Shown here one piece after another: positions 27,650 to 36,886 of a DNA stretch of 64,000 nt. Source of the DNA: Desulforapulum autotrophicum HRM2 (GTDB lineage: Bacteria > Desulfobacterota > Desulfobacteria > Desulfobacterales > Desulfobacteraceae); contig NC_012108.1 in assembly GCF_000020365.1 (NCBI RefSeq), positions 1,736,001-1,800,000 of the forward strand, given 5' to 3'. A program made the translations under genes and the position numbers. The notes beneath the pieces are model-generated. The model had not been told where the DNA came from, did not search any database, and worked only from the letters and a program-made list of their open reading frames with translations. Position 1 is the first letter of the stretch; every line of letters begins with the position of its first letter.

Positions 27650-27901
27650 ATGTTCGCTAAAACAGCCGATGACCTCAGGGAAATGGTACTCCAAAATCCG
27701 GGAACTTCCCCTTCCATTTTTCTCAGGGACGACTCCTTTGCTGCCTGGTGCTATGACAACAGGGATCTTTCATGGCTGAAATCCGCATTTAACAGAGATG
27801 CGGACCCGGACGACTGCAGAAAATGGGGAATCTCCCCACCGGAGTGGAAGGTCAACGTGGAGATGGCGGGCCTTGCACTGAAAGTTTCTGCTATGAGATA
27901 G
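27650..27901 (+). CDS. Small hypothetical protein
   Basis: An 83-residue protein with no recognised domain. It is acidic, with Cys, Trp and Asp-rich stretches (FAAWCYDNRDLSWL, DADPDDCRKWG), and is predicted soluble. AAAAGG lies eight bases before the ATG. Its last 11 bases overlap the end of the convergent cupin gene. The composition fits a genuine gene; the function is unknown. Confidence 0.5.
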   Translation: MFAKTADDLREMVLQNPGTSPSIFLRDDSFAAWCYDNRDLSWLKSAFNRDADPDDCRKWGISPPEWKVNVEMAGLALKVSAMR

Positions 27902-28376
27902 TAAACTTGGCAAATTCCGGGGCTATTGAAACGAGCCGTTTGCCGTCGTCTGAGTCTGGATCAATGAGCGTGAAATCTGGAAATTCAAATCCCGGAGCCA
28001 CGGAGCACCCGACCAGGACTGTATCGGATATGGGTTCGGCGGCTTGCCAGATCCCTGCAGGAATGACATGGCAGAAAATATTGTCGGCAGCCGAAAGGGT
28101 GACGCACTGGGGAGGTGTGCTGGATCCATCCCAGGAGTACAAACGAAGGCCTGTACCCTGGTATAGATTCCATACTTCATCAGACAAAACTTTGTGAAAA
28201 TTGCTCGTTTCTCCCGGATTTAAAGAAAAGTAGATGTGGGTAAGTGCCGATCTGATTTCTCCCTGTGATGTAGAGATGGTTGCATTGGATCTGAATACCT
28301 CCCGGAATCGGCCTCCTTCAGGATGTTCTGTAAGATTAACCGGCTTCATTGTATTGAGTTGTCTTGTCTGTTCCAT
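27891..28376 (-). CDS. Cupin, DUF985 (cupin_5) family protein
   Basis: A 161-residue single-domain cupin with LTEHPEGGRFREVFRS and ALTHIYFSLNPGETSNFHKV, then SDEVWNLYQGTGLRLY. These match the DUF985 family, whose members form small beta barrels that may bind sugars or nucleotides. ATG 28376 is chosen for its ribosome site AGAGGTAGGG; upstream in-frame codons lack one. It ends in TAG. No pathway is suggested by its neighbours. Confidence 0.85.
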   Translation of the reverse strand: MEQTRQLNTMKPVNLTEHPEGGRFREVFRSNATISTSQGEIRSALTHIYFSLNPGETSNFHKVLSDEVWNLYQGTGLRLYSWDGSSTPPQCVTLSAADNIFCHVIPAGIWQAAEPISDTVLVGCSVAPGFEFPDFTLIDPDSDDGKRLVSIAPEFAKFTIS

Positions 28377-28706
28377 CACCCTACCTCTTATTATGGTGCG
28401 CCTGACCCCGTTCACTTGATCCCTTACCTTTATCCCATGTGTTTTTGTATGTCCAGATTGCATTTTCTACTTGTTTGTCAAGGGCTGGAGAACCGTTGGT
28501 GATAAAATAAGAGACAGTGTTTCCCATCGACTCATCCGGCAGGCGCTGTGGGTCACATTGTCCCGAAATTCCTGGGTCAGTTAAATCCCTGCTGCTGGCG
28601 GCTGAATTTATTTCATTAAATGTTAACTTATTTTAATTTATAATTTAAGTCATTTAGCAGGGAAAAGCAGAATGGGTGAACGCACTGCAGGCAGAAACAA
28701 ACCGTC

Positions 28707-28722
28707 TGGCAGATTTATTGCT
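28707..28722 (+). promoter_or_regulatory. Sigma-54 (-24/-12) promoter of the alcohol dehydrogenase
   Basis: TGGCAGATTTATTGCT matches the consensus TGGCAC-N5-TTGCW at all but one position, with the required GG-N10-GC spacing. It lies 74 bases before the start codon of the alcohol dehydrogenase at 28796. A sigma-54-dependent activator is encoded at 30088-31455. Confidence 0.8.
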
Positions 28723-28795
28723 ATGAAAGGCATCAGAGTTCAAACAAGTGTTGTTGTTTTAAATTTAACAAACAGACCTTACTAAGGAGCCTAGC

Positions 28796-29962
28796 ATGTC
28801 AAACGGAGAAGCAGTTTACGGATTTTTTATTCCTACAGTTTCACTCATGGGTATTGGTTCACACAAAGAGATTTGCAACCAGATGAAAAGCCTGGGAGTC
28901 TCTAAACCTTTTCTTGTAGCAGACAAGGGAATCACCGCTGCCGGGCTCACCAAGCAGATTTGTGATATCATTAAAGAAGGGATGGGGGTTGATGCGGTAG
29001 TATACGATGAAACCGTTCCCAATCCCACAGATAAAAATGTTGCAGATGGTGTTGCTATTTATGAGAAGAGCGGTTGTGACATGATCATCACCCTGGGTGG
29101 TGGAAGCTCCCACGACTGTGGAAAAGGCATTGGTCTTGTTGCTTCAAATGGCGGAACCATCCATGACCTGGAAGGCGTTGATCAGTCCACAAAAGCAATG
29201 CCTCCCTTTATTGCCATCAACACCACGGCTGGAACCGGAAGTGAGATGACTCGTTTCTGCATCATCACAGATACCAGCAGAAAGGTTAAAATGGCCATTG
29301 TTGACTGGCGCTGCACGCCCAATATTGCCATCAATGACCCCCTTCTCATGATGGGCATGCCGGCTGGACTGACTGCTGCAACCGGTATGGACGCTTTGAC
29401 CCATTCTGTTGAAGCCTATGTCTCAACCATTGCAACCCCCATAACCGATGCCTGTGCCATCAAGGCCATTGAGCTTGTTGCCCAGAATTTGAGGCAGGCT
29501 GTTGCCAATGGTGATGATCTTGCGGCAAGGGACAAAATGGCCTATGCGGAATATCTTGCAGGTATGGCGTTTAACAATGCAAGCCTTGGCCATGTCCATG
29601 CCATGGCCCATCAGCTGGGTGGTTTTTACAACCTTCCCCATGGTGTGTGCAATGCCATTCTGCTTCCCCATGTTTCAAGGTTCAACCTTATTGCCAAGCT
29701 CCAGCGATTTGCTGACATTGCCGTTGCCATGGGAGAAAACATTACAGGGTTGTCCCTCAGGGACGCAGCAGAACGAGCCTTGACCGCAATCCAGACCCTT
29801 TCTGCCGATGTGGGCATTCCTGCAAATCTCACAGAACTGGGTGTTAAGAAAGAGGATCTCAAGATTATGGCTGAAAATGCCCAGAAAGATGCCTGCGGTG
29901 CCACTAATCCGAGACGTCCAAGCCTTGAGGATGTTATTCAAATTTACACAAATGCATTGTAA
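28796..29962 (+). CDS. Iron-containing alcohol dehydrogenase
   Basis: A 388-residue group III NAD-dependent dehydrogenase. It has the NAD-binding GGGSSHDCGKG near residues 100-110, TTAGTGSEMT, and the metal-binding region with HSVEAYVS and HVHAMAHQLGG...HGVCNA, whose His residues bind iron with an upstream Asp. Similar enzymes oxidise ethanol, propanediol or methanol, or reduce aldehydes, in the cytoplasm. ACTAAGGAGCCTAGC precedes the ATG. The sigma-54 promoter at 28707 and the adjacent regulator pair suggest induction by an alcohol or aldehyde. Confidence 0.92.
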   Translation: MSNGEAVYGFFIPTVSLMGIGSHKEICNQMKSLGVSKPFLVADKGITAAGLTKQICDIIKEGMGVDAVVYDETVPNPTDKNVADGVAIYEKSGCDMIITLGGGSSHDCGKGIGLVASNGGTIHDLEGVDQSTKAMPPFIAINTTAGTGSEMTRFCIITDTSRKVKMAIVDWRCTPNIAINDPLLMMGMPAGLTAATGMDALTHSVEAYVSTIATPITDACAIKAIELVAQNLRQAVANGDDLAARDKMAYAEYLAGMAFNNASLGHVHAMAHQLGGFYNLPHGVCNAILLPHVSRFNLIAKLQRFADIAVAMGENITGLSLRDAAERALTAIQTLSADVGIPANLTELGVKKEDLKIMAENAQKDACGATNPRRPSLEDVIQIYTNAL

Positions 29963-30010
29963 TCGTTTATCCAACGGGTCTTGACCCAAAGGTAAACGTA
30001 TAGCTGTTTC

Positions 30011-30039
30011 GGGGCATGGAAGTTAAATTCCCATGCCCC
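30011..30039. terminator. Hairpin between convergent genes
   Basis: GGGGCATGG (30011-30019) pairs perfectly with CCATGCCCC (30031-30039). It lies between the converging alcohol dehydrogenase and response-regulator genes. There is no strong T run on either side, so it may act as a transcription barrier in both directions. Confidence 0.5.
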
Positions 30040-30087
30040 CTGACAATATGAAATCTCAGTATAATAGATCCATCTCCCTTCCCATAG

Positions 30088-31455
30088 CTATTCTTCACTG
30101 TTCAATAATTTTCGGTACAGGGTCTTCCGGCTGATACCAAGGATTTCGGCGGCCTTTGATCTGTTGCCATCCACATGGTCCAGCACCTTCATGATATAGT
30201 TTTTATCCAACTCCTCAAGGGTGGGGAACAGGGTTGAGTTTTTGTCTTCTGTCCCTTCGGTTGTCTCAAGAAGTTCAAGGGGCAGGCAGCGTTCCGTGAT
30301 GATATTGTTGTCCGCAAGGATGACACCGCGCTCCATTACATTGTAAAGTTCCCGCACATTGCCCGGCCAGTCATAGGCCATGAGGCGTTTCATTGCATTT
30401 TTAGACACCATGCAGGGGGGGCTGCCGGTACTTATCTGGCCCAGAAAATATTCCATCAGTACAGGGATTTCCTCTTTGCGTTTGCGCAGGGGAAGGATCT
30501 TTATGGCAAAAACGTTGAGTCTGTGAAAAAGCGCCTCACTGAACCTCCCCTTTGCGACCTCTTCCTTGAGGTCCCGGTTGGTTGCAAAAACAAATCGGAT
30601 ATCAACTTTTCTCTCATGCTTATCCCCCACCGGGCGAAATGTCTGATTCTCCATGACACGCAACAAAGATGCCTGTACCCCCACGGAAAGTTCGCCTATT
30701 TCGTCCAGGAACAAGGTACCTTTGTCTGCCAGGTCAAGGAGTCCGTCCCTGGAATCCTCAGCCCCTGTAAACGCACCCTTGCAGTACCCGAAGAGTTCGC
30801 TTCGTATCAGCTCTTCCTGGAGGGTGGCACAGTTTTTTGTTATCAGCGGGTATTCCCCCCGCAGGCTCAGGCCATGCAATTGTCTGGCCACAACATTCTT
30901 ACCGGTGCCGCTCTCACCGGTGACCAGCACAGGAACCGAGGTCGGTGCCACCTTGCCGATGAGAAATCGGACCTCTTCCATGGCGGCAGAGTGTCCCACG
31001 ATCTGGTCTGGAAAAATCTTCTTCTTGTGAAGCCCCTGCTGTTTTAAGAACTTTTTTTTGTGAAGAGATCCTATCTGATAGGCCTTTTCAATGACCTGTT
31101 CCAACCTTCCCAGGTCAAAGGGCTTTGTAATATAGTCACAGGCACCTGTCTTCATGGCTTCAACAGCATCATCAACATCGCCATACCCTGTAATTAAAAT
31201 GATCTGAACGCCCAGGATTTCTTCATGGAATCGGGACATCAGTTCAATTCCATTGGCATCTGGCAGGCTGATATCCAGGACAATGACATCAAATACATTC
31301 TTTCGTATGGCAATAAGGGCTTCCCTGCCATTACCGGCCGTTGTGATACATCGCCGCGCAGAGGCCAACTCTTTTTCAAGCAGCCTGCGGATGGATTTTT
31401 CATCGTCAACCACAAGAATATTGATGGGGCATGAGTGTTTATTCATTTTTTGCAT
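30088..31455 (-). CDS. Sigma-54-dependent response regulator, NtrC/AtoC type
   Basis: A 455-residue three-domain activator. The receiver domain (ILVVDDEKS; phosphoacceptor Asp in VIVLDISLPDANG; Lys in ITKPFD) is followed by an AAA+ domain with Walker A GESGTGKN, the sigma-54-contact loop GAFTGAEDS and Walker B GTLFLDEI, then a Fis-type helix-turn-helix (NRSKAAEILGISRKTLYRKL). It activates sigma-54 promoters when phosphorylated. It overlaps the kinase gene by 17 bases. The likely target is the promoter at 28707. Confidence 0.93.
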   Translation of the reverse strand: MQKMNKHSCPINILVVDDEKSIRRLLEKELASARRCITTAGNGREALIAIRKNVFDVIVLDISLPDANGIELMSRFHEEILGVQIILITGYGDVDDAVEAMKTGACDYITKPFDLGRLEQVIEKAYQIGSLHKKKFLKQQGLHKKKIFPDQIVGHSAAMEEVRFLIGKVAPTSVPVLVTGESGTGKNVVARQLHGLSLRGEYPLITKNCATLQEELIRSELFGYCKGAFTGAEDSRDGLLDLADKGTLFLDEIGELSVGVQASLLRVMENQTFRPVGDKHERKVDIRFVFATNRDLKEEVAKGRFSEALFHRLNVFAIKILPLRKRKEEIPVLMEYFLGQISTGSPPCMVSKNAMKRLMAYDWPGNVRELYNVMERGVILADNNIITERCLPLELLETTEGTEDKNSTLFPTLEELDKNYIMKVLDHVDGNRSKAAEILGISRKTLYRKLLNSEE

Positions 31456-32656
31456 ATTCCGGGTTTGGAAATTTTATTTTAAAAACGCTTCCAATATTTT
31501 CCTTGCTGTTTACGACTATTTCTCCCCTGTGCTGTTTGATAATATTATAACAGGTGGACAGGCCTACACCGGTTCCCTTGTCCACGGGTTTTGTGGTGAA
31601 AAAAGGGTCAAACATTCTATCCATCGTTTCCGGGGTAATGCCGCTGCCGTTGTCTTTGACCGAAAGAGTCACCCATTGGTTTGCCTTTTTTGCATAAATT
31701 TGTATCCTGCCGTCTGGATCAATGGCATCAAGGGCATTGCATATGATGTTGAGCATCACCTGTTTGAGCTCAGCTGCATTGCCTTGAACCTTTGGGATGT
31801 CAGTATTGAATTCAAGATCAATTCTCAGTAGGGGAAAGTTTTTCAGGCGGTATCGCAGGAGGGTGAGAACATCGTTGATCAGGTTCTTAAGATCCACAGG
31901 AATAAATACAATTTTTTTCCTGGGACTGAATGTCAGCAGACTCTTTACAATATCATGGCACCGGTTGCATTCGGCAATAATGGTTTCAATGTATTCATTG
32001 AAATCAGCCATGAGTTCAAAATTTTCCGGGTTGTTTTCCAGGCAGCTTTTGAGCCTTGGCAGCCGCCGCTTGAGCCCCTCTGAAAATCCGCTGATGGAGG
32101 TCAACGGATTGTTTATCTCATGGGCAACCCCGGCGGCGAGCAGTCCGACGGTGGCCATTTTTTTTGAATATTGATATTGCTCCTGGTACTCTTTTTCCCG
32201 GGTTACATCCCGCATGAGAACAAGGAACCTGAATGTTCGTTTGTTCGAGTCCAGCATGGGGGATACTGCAACTTCAAATTGATGGTTTTTATTGTCAATC
32301 TGGTACACAAGCATTTTACGGCAGACCCTGGCGGTCTTTCTGGCGGTGATGATGGGGCAGTCAGGGCAGGGACCCGTCTGGTTATTAAAAATTTCATAGC
32401 AGAAATGTCCCTCAGGGGATGCAGATTTGAAAATCTCAGAAAACAGCCGGTTTACCGATATTATGGTGAAGTTCAATGAGACAATGACCATCACATCCGA
32501 GATCCCATCTAAAATGGCCTGGAGTTGACGCTGTTTGCGCTCAAGTTTCAGGTTTGTTGTCTGGAGTTCGACAACCTTGTTTTTTACCTCACCAAAAAAA
32601 CCCAGCTTGGTGGATTCAAGGCCAATGATGTCTTCCAGGGTTGTTGGATTGTTCAT
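31439..32656 (-). CDS. PAS-domain sensor histidine kinase
   Basis: A kinase of about 405 residues, without transmembrane helices, so probably cytoplasmic. An N-terminal coiled coil leads to a PAS domain (ILDGISDVMVIVSLNFTIIS). Then come the H-box GVAHEINNPLTSISGF, whose His is phosphorylated, and the ATP-binding boxes NIICNALDAI, DNGSGI and GTGVGLSTCYNII. The PAS region has a CPDCPII motif that could bind a metal or react to redox. TAATG overlaps the upstream dehydrogenase stop, favouring ATG 32656; ATG 32662 is also possible. It pairs with the response regulator encoded next. Confidence 0.9.
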   Translation of the reverse strand: MNNPTTLEDIIGLESTKLGFFGEVKNKVVELQTTNLKLERKQRQLQAILDGISDVMVIVSLNFTIISVNRLFSEIFKSASPEGHFCYEIFNNQTGPCPDCPIITARKTARVCRKMLVYQIDNKNHQFEVAVSPMLDSNKRTFRFLVLMRDVTREKEYQEQYQYSKKMATVGLLAAGVAHEINNPLTSISGFSEGLKRRLPRLKSCLENNPENFELMADFNEYIETIIAECNRCHDIVKSLLTFSPRKKIVFIPVDLKNLINDVLTLLRYRLKNFPLLRIDLEFNTDIPKVQGNAAELKQVMLNIICNALDAIDPDGRIQIYAKKANQWVTLSVKDNGSGITPETMDRMFDPFFTTKPVDKGTGVGLSTCYNIIKQHRGEIVVNSKENIGSVFKIKFPNPEYAKNE

Positions 32657-33798
32657 TACCATACCCCATTACATATCTGCATCATATCTTCAACACCTGC
32701 CGTCCTGGGGTTGCTCAAAAGACAAGAATCAAAGGTGGCCATCTGGCAGATCCTGGGCAGGACCGACTGGTCTGGTACAATGTCCCGCAACCGGGTGCTC
32801 ACCCCGAGGCTTTTAAAATACCTTTCAAGTTTTTCAATGCCGGCAAGGGCTGTTGCACTGGGTGATTCCAAATCCCTGCCCAGTACCACCCGGCCTATTT
32901 CAGCTAGTTTATCGGTACATTCACAAAGATTATACCGCATCACCTGGGGAAGAAGTATGGGGTGAATGGTGCCGTGAACCGCATCCAGCATTCCCCCGAG
33001 ACTGTGGGCAAGGGCGTGGTCAAGCCCTAAGCTTGCATTGCTGAAGGCCAGGGCTGAGGATGTTCCGGCCATGCTCAATTTTTCAAGGTATTCTAATGAA
33101 CCGTTCTCCAGGGCCAGGGGCAGATATTTTATTATGTGTTCAATGGCTTTAAGGGAGTGAACTTCCGTCAGGGGAGAGGCAATTTTTGAGACATGGGCCT
33201 CAATGGCATGGGACAGCGCGTCCACAGCAGCGGCAATCATGAGTTCCCGCGATTTAGTGGTCAGAAGTGTCGGGTCTATGATGGATATATTGGGAACCAG
33301 TGTCCGGCTGATTATTGACATCTTAATCTGCCGTTCCATGTCCGTTATAATGGCAAATTGTGAAATATCGGATCCACTGCTTGCCGTTGATGGAATGAAG
33401 ATCATGGGGGGAAGGGGATGCTCTATGCGGTTGGCCCCTTCATAGTCATTGACCCGGCCACCGTTGCTGGCAACAAGTGCAATTCCCTTGGCTGCATCCA
33501 TGGGGCTTCCGCCCCCTAAAGCGATGACCACATCACATCCATGTTCTTTGTATAAAAGCGCCCCTTTTTCTATCTGCCAGTCCCTGGGATTTGCAGATAT
33601 CTCGGAATAGTAAACCCATTTGAGATGTTGTTTGTCTAAAATTTCAAATACCTGGTTCACCCACCCGGATTTTTCCAGGCCCGGGTCAGAGACCAGAAAT
33701 ATTTTTTCTGCCCCCAGATGGCTGGCGCACATTCCCGTATATTTCAAGCTGCCTGACCCGAAGAAAATTTCCGGAACAGAGAATTTCAAGATACCCAT
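32656..33798 (-). CDS. Iron-containing alcohol dehydrogenase, second copy
   Basis: A 380-residue group III alcohol dehydrogenase, similar to the one at 28796-29962. It shows GGGSPMDAAKG (NAD site), STASSGSD, and metal-site residues in HAIEAHVS, LDHALAHSLGG and HGTIHPILLP. It is the first gene of an operon with the kinase and response regulator, with stop/start overlap. It may sit in the same alcohol pathway, or supply the signal the kinase senses. Confidence 0.92.
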   Translation of the reverse strand: MGILKFSVPEIFFGSGSLKYTGMCASHLGAEKIFLVSDPGLEKSGWVNQVFEILDKQHLKWVYYSEISANPRDWQIEKGALLYKEHGCDVVIALGGGSPMDAAKGIALVASNGGRVNDYEGANRIEHPLPPMIFIPSTASSGSDISQFAIITDMERQIKMSIISRTLVPNISIIDPTLLTTKSRELMIAAAVDALSHAIEAHVSKIASPLTEVHSLKAIEHIIKYLPLALENGSLEYLEKLSMAGTSSALAFSNASLGLDHALAHSLGGMLDAVHGTIHPILLPQVMRYNLCECTDKLAEIGRVVLGRDLESPSATALAGIEKLERYFKSLGVSTRLRDIVPDQSVLPRICQMATFDSCLLSNPRTAGVEDMMQICNGVW

Positions 33799-33920
33799 AT
33801 AAATGCCTTCTGGAGTTGGTGCGGTTGTCGGTCCTCTTTAGTGGAGAAAAAAATATTCCTCCCTGTATATTGTCAACATTTCTGTATAGTTAACATATGT
33901 AGCGGCTTAAAACAAGATCT

Positions 33921-33992
33921 GCGCAGTCCATGGACTGGCTGTGGGAATGAGAGAAGGACAATACCTGTTTTCGCCTGCCGGTTTGGAGTGAG
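33921..33992 (+). repeat. Degenerate 3' half of an R repeat module
   Basis: GCAGTCCATGGACTGGCTG, then GGGAATGAGAGAAGG, CAATACCTGTTTTCGCC and TTTGGAGTGAG, follows the right half of module R2 (48414-48489) with scattered changes. The hairpin arms around CATGGAC are partly kept, and the left half of the module is missing. It sits in the 447-base gap 33799-34246, which has no gene. Confidence 0.6.
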
Positions 33993-34103
33993 CCTAAAAA
34001 AACTTGATCCCTAAAAACGTTTAGGTTGCCCATGGATGTTCGGGCGGGATTCCTTGACAACCCCCGGGGGTTTAACGTATTTTAGCGATCAAGTCATAAA
34101 AAA

Positions 34104-34119
34104 GGCAAATGTCTTGCCA
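34104..34119. promoter_or_regulatory. Palindrome GGCAA-N5-TTGCC, possible sigma-54 or operator site
   Basis: GGCAAATGTCTTGCCA reads as a near -24/-12 promoter (TGGCAA-N5-TTGC) on the minus strand, toward the second alcohol dehydrogenase about 300 bases away. On the plus strand it also satisfies GG-N10-GC. Because it is self-complementary it could equally be an operator. Weak. Confidence 0.3.
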
Positions 34120-34246
34120 TAATAATCTTATGACATTAACAAAAAATAGCATTGCTGAGAAGATACAAGAAAATCTGAATTTGCCCAAAATCAATACCTA
34201 GGACATCAGAAATTTTATCAATTCTTAAAAAGGATAGCTGAACTTC

Positions 34247-35518
34247 ATGTTTTTTTCAGAGCACTTCATTACCACCCTTATCCTGGTAACTCTGATAGGC
34301 GGATATTTGATTGACAGCCTGGCAGAATATTTAAACATTCGACACCTGAACCCAAACCTGCCCCATGAGTTCTCAGATGTTTATGACACGGATAAATATG
34401 CCAGATCCCAAGAGTACCTGAAGGTCAATACACGGTTTGGATTCATTACTGCAAGTTTTGATCTTACCATTTTGCTGATCTTTTGGTTTGGGGGAGGATT
34501 TGGTGTTTTAGATACCTTTGTCAGAGGACTTGGACAAAACACAATTGTCACAGGTCTTGTATTTATTGGGATTTTACTGCTTTTAAAGCTCCTGATCTCC
34601 TTGCCTTTCAGTCTGTATTCCACCTTTGTCATCGAGGAAAAATTCGGGTTTAATCGAACAACCCCTGGATTGTTTTTTAAAGACCTTGTGACGTCTATTC
34701 TTCTGTCACTGATTCTTGGCGGTTTTTTACTCTCCCTGATTCTCTGGTTCTTTGAATCCTTCGGACCCCTGGCCTGGATTCTGTGCTGGATGGCAAGCAT
34801 CCTGTTCATCATTGGGATTCAATACCTGGTCCCCACCTGGATCATGCCGCTTTTCAACAAATTCATCCCCCTGGAACAGGGAACTTTAAAAGATGCCATT
34901 TTCCGCTATGCCAGGTCCATTGATTTTTCACTTTCCCACATTTTTGTCATGGACGGTTCCAAAAGAAGCGGCAAAGCAAATGCCTTTTTTACAGGTTTTG
35001 GGAAAAACAAACGAATCGTTCTGTTTGATACCTTGATCAAGCAGCAGAGTGTTGAAGAACTGGTGTCCGTTATTGCCCATGAAATGGGGCATTTCAAAAA
35101 AAAACATATTCTCAGGCGCCTTATGGTAAGTATCCTTCAGATGGGAGTCATTTTCTTTCTCATTTCTCTGTTCATCTCCCAGGAAGGGCTGTTTCATGCC
35201 TTTTTTGTGGACAATATTTCCATCTATGCCGGCCTGGTCTTTTTTGGCATGCTCTTTTCTCCCATTGATCTGTTTCTGTCGCTGATCATGCAGTTTTACT
35301 CCCGAAGGGATGAATATGAAGCAGATCGATTTGCTGCGATTACCACCGGATCCCCCCATCACCTTGTTACGGCATTGAAACAACTAAGTGTCCACAATCT
35401 GGCTAACCTTACCCCCCATCCATTTTATGTCTTTTTAAACTATTCCCACCCACCTATTTTAGAACGAATTGGTGTTTTGAAAAAAATGGGGACCTCCGTA
35501 AAAGGTTTGATCCCATGA
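34247..35518 (+). CDS. M48 (Ste24/CAAX-type) membrane metalloprotease
   Basis: A 423-residue integral-membrane protease with about seven hydrophobic helices. The zinc site is HEMGH (near residue 280) and the third ligand is the Glu of DEYEADRFA further downstream. Such proteases cleave or quality-control membrane proteins, with the active site facing the cytoplasm. The start matches the family N-terminus. It stands alone, 53 bases before the ClC gene on the same strand. Confidence 0.9.
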   Translation: MFFSEHFITTLILVTLIGGYLIDSLAEYLNIRHLNPNLPHEFSDVYDTDKYARSQEYLKVNTRFGFITASFDLTILLIFWFGGGFGVLDTFVRGLGQNTIVTGLVFIGILLLLKLLISLPFSLYSTFVIEEKFGFNRTTPGLFFKDLVTSILLSLILGGFLLSLILWFFESFGPLAWILCWMASILFIIGIQYLVPTWIMPLFNKFIPLEQGTLKDAIFRYARSIDFSLSHIFVMDGSKRSGKANAFFTGFGKNKRIVLFDTLIKQQSVEELVSVIAHEMGHFKKKHILRRLMVSILQMGVIFFLISLFISQEGLFHAFFVDNISIYAGLVFFGMLFSPIDLFLSLIMQFYSRRDEYEADRFAAITTGSPHHLVTALKQLSVHNLANLTPHPFYVFLNYSHPPILERIGVLKKMGTSVKGLIP

Positions 35519-35571
35519 CCTGTTGTTTGTTACGGCAGATTTAAGAAATATGCAGGAACGCGGTGCAATGA

Positions 35572-36876
35572 ATGATGAAATTAGATACAAATAGAAAATT
35601 TTTCAACATTTTAATTCTCAAAAGTGGATTGGTCGGCCTTCTTTCCGGTTTGGTCGGGGCGCTGTTTCATACTTGCCTTAACCAGGCAAATAGCTGGCGA
35701 AATACCTTTGTTGATAATATCGACGGATCCATGGGCTTATGGCTTCTTTTCATCGTGTTGACTTGTGCTGCCGTTGTTCTTTCTGTTTTTTTGGTTCGAA
35801 AGTTTGCACCAGAGGCAGCAGGTTCAGGGATTCCGCAGGTTGAAATTACTTTAAAAGAAGATACAAAGATTCATTGGCAACGCGTTCTTCCTGTTAAATT
35901 TGTTGGAGGGGTGCTGGCCGTCGGTTCCGGCCTGGTCCTTGGCAGGGAAGGACCGACAATTCATATGGGAGGTGCCTTTGGTGATATGGTTGGAACATCC
36001 CATGATAGCTTTCAGCACCATGTTTTAGTGGCAGCAGGGGCTGCTGCCGGGCTTGCCGCCGCTTTTAATGCTCCCCTTGCTGGGCTCATTTTTGTTACAG
36101 AGGAAATGCGGGACCGTTTTGAATATAATTTCCAGTCCCTTATGGCTGTGATTTTTGCCAGTTGTATATCCATCATAGTGGTGCAAGTTTTAAACGGCCA
36201 TCAACCAGACATCCTGAATGCGGCTTTTCAAGCTCCTAAGCTTGTGACCTTGCCGTTATTTGTAATTCTTGGAGTCATTTTTGGATTGCTTGGTACCTTG
36301 TTTAATAATCTTATGCTTAAAGGGGTTCTGTTCAGTAAAAAGCAAAAAGGACGCAAACCATATATGCTTGCCCTTAGTATTGCTTTAATTATTGCCGTTG
36401 TCGGGAGTCTAATGCCCAGTGCGGTAGGTGGTGGTCATGGGGCGCTTGAGCTTGCTTTGCACCATGAGTTCAGTACAACAATTTTGCTGGTTTTATCTTT
36501 TCTTCGTTTTCTGTTTACAATTGTTTCATATGCCGTTGGCACTCCGGGTGGTATTTTTGCACCCATGTTAGCCATAGGAACCTTCCTGGGGCTTTGGTAT
36601 GGTCAGCTTGTCGTGGTTTTTTTCCCTGCCTTGGTTGAAAATTCCGGGATATTCGCCATTGGCGGCATGGGCGCTTTGTTTGCAGCCACTGTGCAGGCTC
36701 CCATTACCGGTATTATTCTCATTGTGGAAATGACCCGCAGCTATGAACTGATACTTCCCCTGATGATGACCTGCCTCAGTGCAAGTCTGGTGGCAAATCG
36801 TCTGGGGGGTAAACCGATTTACTCTCAGTTGGCAAAAGCAGGCTCAATGGATCCCGTGGTTTCAAAAAATGCGTAA
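35572..36876 (+). CDS. ClC-family chloride/proton antiporter
   Basis: A 434-residue membrane protein with ClC selectivity motifs GSGIPQ, GREGPTIHMG (gating Glu) and GIFAP. An internal Glu in TEEMRDRF corresponds to the proton glutamate of bacterial exchangers, which suggests Cl-/H+ exchange and not a pure channel. The C-terminus has no CBS domain. The ribosome site is weak and a second ATG follows at once. It ends ten bases before the GAPDH remnant. Confidence 0.9.
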   Translation: MMKLDTNRKFFNILILKSGLVGLLSGLVGALFHTCLNQANSWRNTFVDNIDGSMGLWLLFIVLTCAAVVLSVFLVRKFAPEAAGSGIPQVEITLKEDTKIHWQRVLPVKFVGGVLAVGSGLVLGREGPTIHMGGAFGDMVGTSHDSFQHHVLVAAGAAAGLAAAFNAPLAGLIFVTEEMRDRFEYNFQSLMAVIFASCISIIVVQVLNGHQPDILNAAFQAPKLVTLPLFVILGVIFGLLGTLFNNLMLKGVLFSKKQKGRKPYMLALSIALIIAVVGSLMPSAVGGGHGALELALHHEFSTTILLVLSFLRFLFTIVSYAVGTPGGIFAPMLAIGTFLGLWYGQLVVVFFPALVENSGIFAIGGMGALFAATVQAPITGIILIVEMTRSYELILPLMMTCLSASLVANRLGGKPIYSQLAKAGSMDPVVSKNA

Positions 36877-36886
36877 AAAGGATATC

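Noticed and set aside
30088-30090. Read-through of the response regulator TAG as pyrrolysine
   Set aside because: The extension would cross the intergenic hairpin and the convergent gene's 3' flank. The Fis domain already ends normally.
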